The notes below the pieces were generated by a model that made no database searches, was not told the origin of the DNA, and saw only the letters and a list, made by a program, of their open reading frames with translations. A stretch of 58,472 bases of DNA from assembly GCA_020633825.1 (NCBI GenBank), contig JACKCV010000008.1, positions 1 to 58,472 on the forward strand. The letters are read 5' to 3'. A program made the translations under genes and the position numbers. Origin of the DNA: Fibrobacteria bacterium. Its GTDB lineage: Bacteria > Fibrobacterota > Fibrobacteria > UBA5070. Below, in pieces: positions 57,901 to 58,472 of the stretch (the stretch's first letter is position 1; each line of letters starts with the position of its first letter).

Positions 57901-58472
57901 GGTCTCGCGAACCGATGCCTCTGGAACCACTGGATTCGTCTGGGACGGAACATTGCCGTACGGGCAAGTCGTCGCGACCACGTCGGCTCAGGGGGACCTG
58001 GACACTCGATGGGTCTACGGGGCCGATCGAATGGCGGAAATCCACGGAGACACGGTGTTGTGGCTTCTCGGAGATGGCCTCGGAACCATCCGCGCCCTGG
58101 CGGATTCGACCGGTTCTCTCGTCGGTCGCACAGACTTCGATGCCTGGGGCAATCGCCTCCTCGATTCCGGCCGGACCAGCGCCTTCGGGTACCGCGGCGA
58201 ATGGTCCGATTCCGCGACAGGCCTTGTGTACCTCAGGGCGCGATGGATGGATCCGAGCACGGGGAGGTTTGCTTCGGAAGACCCATATGAAGGGGATCCG
58301 AACGGGCCTGTGAGCTTGCATCGATATGTCTATGCTGCGTCAACCCCAATCCGGTTTATTGACCCCACAGGGCGTTCGTATGCGATGACGACAGGAGACC
58401 TTGCGGCAGCTGAGTCTGGCGGAGGAATTCTAGATGCGCTATCTGTTATGTGGGGAAGGATGGCAATCTCAT
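42947..58472 (+). CDS. Giant secreted Ig-repeat / fibro-slime / RHS-repeat protein (3' end outside window)
   Basis: One uninterrupted frame of 5,175 codons runs off the window without a stop. AGGA lies 7 nt before the ATG. The long signal peptide has a basic N-region and the core IVVIAILFSAFSVPA (cleavage near residue 43). Layout: residues 44-431 beta-rich, unknown; 432-520 one Ig-like domain; 521-1521 eleven 91-residue Ig-like (cadherin/He_PIG type) repeats; 1522-2668 three modules, each an Ig-like domain plus a fibro-slime domain (TLPWTIRDFD, SFGQWFRDV, SWLFLNDSLVVDLGGIHG); 2669-3080 Ig-like and propeller-like; about 3090-3160 an SdrD-B-like domain; to about 3900 further Ig-like domains; about 3925 an RHS entry (LPLSGMELAARRTYDSR, GDFGWGWDLD); about 4145-4985 YD repeats; about 5020-5143 the RHS core ending in DPTGRS. 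The C-terminal tip, usually a toxin or effector in RHS proteins, is just beginning. I infer a surface adhesin or polymorphic-toxin-type protein. Confidence 0.9.
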   Translation, partial: MNRIWRNFVAKGISRWARRPCRFFPPKIVVIAILFSAFSVPAQDWSVQSRRGPGTSRSTSVGIRLLGTPGAMEHVLLRYYGDSSTWKPGSSAIVTNTSCGNVGVSVNPLVLGGAVVDFDFTPSLLANLGECEIVAEITSPIERSFDADPSIPSGESWAPTRGLPVWVSGRLVSGELPSSPLPGIHRPSDLDLRDFVLWGSTGVRICDRIHIDGGWIGSNAEVNQGVEARSEGISARGTVYLRERAKVLSDVVSPAVVQQNAVDIFGVHEISTPTPRSVPSRYVTPGTEDVSVWGGQSIHLVPGVYRDLHAWSGAKVHLSAGQYTFRSFKMETDDSLVVEASAGAVQLEIQADFQIGDRSKVVVENAEARSFQVHSEQSSVLRIGCDVVFVGWLEAPHSTIDVFSRTIIRGALHGNEIILEPDVGSITGGVRNRPPQIVSLSDSSATVGSPWSYWPSANDPDGDLLAWGMDPNSAGPVCDPSSGRLAWTPEDTARVIFNLVVEDGHGGADRQTVVIHPINPNRAPVITSIAPISVVEGASYSYTVVATDADGDVLSYVSGELPEGMTFDVSTRAFAWTPGYDAAGSYPLSVTVTDGKGGEATQAWTLDVVDANRAPVITSTAPTSIVEGASYSYTVVATDADGDVLSYVSGELPEGMTFDVSTRTFAWTPGYDAAGSYPLSVTVTDGKGGEATQAWTLDVVDANRAPVITSTAPTSVVEGASYSYTVVATDADGDVLSYVSGELPEGMTFDVSTRTFAWTPGYDAAGSYPLSVTVTDGKGGEATQAWTLDVVDANRAPVITSTAPTSVVEGASYSYTVVATDADGDVLTNTAGALPEGMTFDVSTRTFAWTPGYEAAGSYPLSVTVTDGKGGEASQAWTLDVVDANRAPVITSIAPTSVVEGASYSYTVVATDVDGDVLSYVSGVLPEGMTFDVSTRTFAWTPGYDASGSYPLSVTVTDGKGGEASQAWTLDVVDANRAPVITSTAPTSVVEGASYSYTVVATDADGDVLTNTAGALPEGMTFDVSTRTFAWTPGYEAAGSYPLSVTVRDGKGGEATQAWTLEVVDANRAPVITSIAPTSVVEGASYSYTVVATDADGDVLSYVSGVLPEGMTFDALTQTFAWTPGYEAAGSYPLSVTVRDGKGGEASQAWTLDVVDANRAPVITSIAPTSVVEGTSYSYTVTATDADGDVLSYVSGELPEGMTFDALTQTFAWTPGYEAAGSYPLSVTVTDGKGGEATQAWTLDVVDANRAPVITSIAPTSVVEGASYSYTVTATDADGDVLSYVSGVLPEGMTFDALTQTLAWTPGYDAAGSYPLSVTVTDGKGGEATQAWTLDVVDANRAPMITSTAPTSVVEGASYSYTVVATDADGDVLTYAAGALPEGMTFDVSTRTFAWTPGYEAAGSYPLSVTVRDGKGGDASQAWTLDVVDANRAPVITSIAPTSVVEGASYSYTVTATDADGDVLTYMAGALPEGMTFDVSTRTFAWTPGYEAAGSYPLSVTVTDGKGGEATQTWTLEVVDANRAPKIVSIPGTRVTVDSLYVYDVDAVDPDLDALRYELRRGPMGMTIEATTGLVRWLAPPESMGVVDTVAVAAVDNRGMEDEQTYLLYVSTSGPKIVSTPVTSYSIPYPSKAWTLPWTIRDFDRTKSADFNRNYDEVAPGLVGTRLGPDRKPQWVGPAGRGGIENEASFGQWFRDVVDTNIRIDANVSVYGSYLDRSQYLTEYVPGKSSNQSWAAECHTGFLYRAGSDQRIGFLNSENASWLFLNDSLVVDLGGIHGSMDSWIYLDTLARRTGLENGSWVSVDAFVAAQRRDRGGYVQLYFKGINLEPGQQYNYDVDAVGGIGRKLYSLAAGPVGMKMNSDNGMVYWNPDLSGVGNHLVRVRVTDSIGQVDSQGYVLRANSQLNRPPRIVSEPVLTAIVDSAYTYDVDAVDPDIDALTYELRRGPMGMTIDAMTGLVRWVAPPESMGVVDTVVVAALDDRGMEDEQTYLLYVSTSGPKIVSTPVTSYSIPYPSKAWTLPWTIRDFDHTKSSDFNVVFQDHIERDLVASRLGPDGKPQWIGPSGRGGIESKASFGQWYRDVPDTNVRSDLFNGAFDASFTGFLTDMVPGGSANRSWTGESHAGFVYHAGTNQRVGLYSNELTSWLFLNDTLVIDQGGIHNGTEAWVSVDTVALRLGVSDGSWMRLDIFVAARSPSLGGALRVYHQNASLEPGQQYTYDVDAVGGIGRKSYTLAAGPVGMKMNPDNGMVYWNPDLSGVGNHLVRVRVTDSIGQVDSQSYVLRANSQLNRPPRIVSEPVLTAIVDSAYTYDVDAVDPDIDALSYELRRGPMGMTIDAMTGLVRWVAPPESMGVVDTVVVAALDDRGMEDEQTYLLYVSTSGPKIVSTPVTSYSIPYPSKAWTLPWTIRDFDHTKSSDFNVVFQDHIERDLVASRLGPDGKPQWIGPSGRGGIESKASFGQWYRDVPDTNVRSDLFNGAFDASFTGFLTDMVPGGSANRSWTGESHAGFVYHAGTNQRVGLYSNELTSWLFLNDTLVIDQGGIHNGTEAWVSVDTVALRLGVSDGSWMRLDIFVAARSPSLGGALRVYHQNASLEPGQQYTYDVDAVGGIGRKSYTLAAGPVGMKMNPDNGMVYWNPDLSGVGNHLVRVRVTDSIGQVDSQSYVLRANSQLNRPPRIVSEPVLAANFKEPYIYSVVAQDPDGDTLEFRLLDAPDGMEIDTVSGIVIWSASGILDGYFDVSVEVTDPSGESDRQDWQVHLGDPSLGGAEGIVYSDSLSFGSWKEVDPSERATTPVRLDRISTPFNAAIGIDYQESTNNLIMSVNYGTGGSPYNLEKVLPDGTHVQFSGLSGLTDELKIAVVRRGNRGGFQTGDLFTGNGIDGEIVHVSEDGSVVENPWVSLPGTGNGLMRGSLAVDPFGSWGGDLVVVTTSGEVWRITSSKEATKLASVNTHLEGMAFIPSRPDRYGPLAGLVCAGAENQGLMYCFDQDGTVKTWNLGVDIEDMEIIRPGEHWYGVNYGSGRLLGVDADQWRTMAGDILLHSEYVAGARSGMWHLWFENDSLRVNEIPLAQGSVLPQQWEHATFARAGVVELPPMPPSNPIANWTVWSDLDSDSQIDSLEPLTTTDSQGNWRLEGLAPGPARIRVLPVEGWVAINPDSAARTVRIDSGAIVGSVEFSFAPIDSVWRDRPPVIIGIPTVRKVVVPDGRWTYTPSAHDSDGDVLTWRLHEAPVGMMIDASTGALDWSPTIQQAGPHRVTIIVDDGRGGMDFASWIVHVGSANESPKIHHGDVHRVFLGREFFLDVDANDSEDGQLPVVLAYGPEGMILQDGRLTWTPDALGKAFVVLQATDRLGASDYLNLVLNPLDPAKCALPFIRGTPPESLWLGESMSWTPQIGSNNWEVAFVVAELVDSPIGATWNGSSVQWIPDSTQLGTHRFGLRVFDEYGMDSVRVWDVEVVQPNRFPVLSAFPEFPAHVGSPWTARVLAMDPDGDPLRWSLLEAPLGMTIDQEGQLNWPLPTDAGFATIRGQVKDDRGGQILFQFDLPVLADQNLAPTLAVRGPAAGLAGQTMQYDVMAKDPEGGAVQLRIGPSSAAGGILQEGRFQWTGTAPGQFFLELVAEDSLGASVSHRWEVGLEQDSEAPRLELSASPVDPKVGDTVSILAVAQDPSGIVSTRLSVAGQVLSVQAGHAIWIPQIAGTASLTWEATDSLGNATVRTLPIEVQAGMSPLDPGDLPSLTIMHSPSSPQVGEVVSTSLEVARPENLEALFVRLDGRELPVDVDGTVRWEVHHAGSYIFEAVLRAVDGTVETYEDTVEVPPAIASGDLSVSILSVAGHSVATGESEIELAGVADVRGSVSAEVGCDWTLEWIGPEGGIMLVGLGQGARDSSFLGLLDATVLENGPGTLRLTVRDAAGRETSDEVALRIVGEKKLGIFSIAFTDLRLPLSGMELAARRTYDSRRRSTKGDFGWGWDLDMSRVEVLENMPQGDGWTLQWAGPFGRTLRSSRKHTVTVRIPGLRTQEFVAKPEVTLACGGASICFSVPNSGTMTYEAQPGTYGKLQPADMSSSFQIMGGTLVSEDNLVDEDGALQPYDPDEYLLTLADGSEWWLDQKAGRVSQIKDANGNLVQFSGNQIVHSDGRGILMTRDAQNRISEMRDGTGRMVRYAYDADGNLASATDPAGNITRFRYNASHYLTDIVDPRGVNALRVEYDSAGRVVRQITAKGDTLTSEHDLQANVETMVSPKGTRTSFTYDDQGNVTSKTVDGHTWTYTLDANGKVTRTDNPDGTFTASVFDAMGNEIESVDALGHRSTRAFLAGTDKLLLETDPLGRTSRYEYDARGNLLRSIGPDGVVLVRQGVDGKGNVVADTSVLGVVTTYTYDASSHRTSQTDGLGRTNRWTYDSRGNVLTEVDATGQVTTHTYDANGNRTSSTLPDGRTTRTEYTSFGKPRQVVDALGRTTRTVYDATGQAISTIRADGSSTGRRYDAEGNVIGTTDAAGRSTTMSYDPEGRLIETVFVDSASVRSEYDAMGRRIASIDAAGHRTVYEYDAAGRDTLVRDAQGHETVSRYDAAGRKIEVVDALGRRTQTLYDLYDRVVKVVYPDGSFDSTEYDAAGRKTAAIDAMLRRTEFSYDAAGQLVAVQDPSGETTRYEYDPRGNRTSQIDAKGRATTFRHDALGRQTAKVYPDGALDSTEYDEVGQVLRHISANGEATRFAYDLLGREIRRTLPSGKVVTTEWNVDGSRASVLDDRGLTRYGYDARGRLASVSNPDGSILTYGYDRAGRIVSRGTPWGETRYVVDALGRLDTLVDSRAGSVAFGYDALGRTVSVARPNGIRTLYEYTQRGMIGGLRHVRGSNEVVRFSYDFDASGLRIGAGETFEGTVRPVGWTHDRNQRLTDESRSGVTSSWEYDAVSNRISQTVAGGSLAAVFDTRDRLTSLGAATYAWDVTGRLRSRVRAGETTTFAWGDADRLVRADLPSGTTIAYTYDAQGKMVSRTDASGTTGFVWDGTLPYGQVVATTSAQGDLDTRWVYGADRMAEIHGDTVLWLLGDGLGTIRALADSTGSLVGRTDFDAWGNRLLDSGRTSAFGYRGEWSDSATGLVYLRARWMDPSTGRFASEDPYEGDPNGPVSLHRYVYAASTPIRFIDPTGRSYAMTTGDLAAAESGGGILDALSVMWGRMAIS
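44507..47509 (+). repeat. Eleven tandem 273-bp repeats (91-residue Ig-like domains)
   Basis: Exact-period units start at 44507, 44780, 45053, 45326, 45599, 45872, 46145, 46418, 46691, 46964 and 47237. Each encodes NRAPVITS...VVEGASYSYTV...DADGDVL...LPEGMTFD...WTPGY...GSYPLSVTV. Units differ at few positions and combine a small set of variants (SYVSGELPEG or TNTAGALPEG; DVSTRTF or DALTQTF). Confidence 0.97.
47510..50950 (+). repeat. Three fibro-slime modules; the second and third are almost identical 1,146-bp copies
   Basis: Module 1 (47510-48658) is a diverged copy. Modules 2 (48659-49804) and 3 (49805-50950) are nearly identical in DNA; in the parts I compared base by base only a few changes appear, for example ACCTACGAG to AGCTACGAG. 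Each module is an Ig-like domain (YTYDVDAVDPDIDALxYELR) plus a fibro-slime domain plus a second Ig-like domain (YTYDVDAVGGIGRK). Confidence 0.95.

Overview
This is GC-rich bacterial chromosome, and the lineage is very probably Fibrobacterota, likely a non-rumen relative of Fibrobacter. Three things point there. Two proteins belong to the Fibrobacter-type paralogous regulator family TIGR02147 (DUF4423). A giant protein carries three fibro-slime domains (TIGR02148-like). Several secreted enzymes end in beta-sandwich tails that resemble type IX secretion sorting domains. I see no rRNA, tRNA, CRISPR array, insertion sequence or prophage.

Layout. (1) 190-4467, plus strand: TIGR02147 regulator, ATGA-coupled lipoprotein, then a secreted pectate-lyase-3-type beta-helix protein. 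(2) 4541-6471, minus strand: MFS exporter and TetR, with a perfect 18-bp palindromic operator. (3) 6600-12915, minus strand: seven closely packed genes, namely CsgG/PEGA/barrel protein, two lipoproteins, coaX, UDP-glucuronate decarboxylase, purD and a DUF3108 protein. (4) 13346-19139, plus strand: a tightly coupled operon of TetR, LolA-like protein, two MacB/LolC-like permeases, LolD-like ATPase and outer-membrane barrel. (5) 19671-32839: pectin and surface region with PL1 and PL9 pectate lyases, a VWA protein, a gluzincin-like metallopeptidase, a second TIGR02147/lipoprotein pair and a PL9-like beta-helix protein. (6) 33226-38985: a large PGAP1/lipase-like hydrolase with three repeated C-terminal beta-modules. 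A run of 15 C residues separates it from its likely secretion leader, and a TTGA-coupled lipoprotein follows. (7) 39229-42490: GH1 beta-glucosidase and a lipoprotein. (8) 42947-58472 and beyond: an open reading frame of more than 5,175 codons with a signal peptide, 11 near-identical 91-residue Ig-like repeats, three fibro-slime modules (two almost identical), more Ig-like domains and a full RHS/YD-repeat shell. It is cut by the window edge just where the variable C-terminal tip begins.

How the genes fit together. The secreted lyases, GH1 enzyme, carbohydrate-binding-like modules and fibro-slime modules suggest a plant-polysaccharide (pectin) degrader with an elaborate surface. The two TIGR02147/lipoprotein pairs have the same architecture and the same 4-nt overlap, and both lie beside beta-helix lyase genes. 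They look like an uncharacterised regulator-plus-envelope-lipoprotein unit and are my first candidate for an undescribed system. The second candidate is the giant fibro-slime/RHS protein, and the third is the poly-C switch at 33320-33334.

Functions were assigned by reading translated motifs by eye. No database search, signal-peptide predictor or folding program was run.
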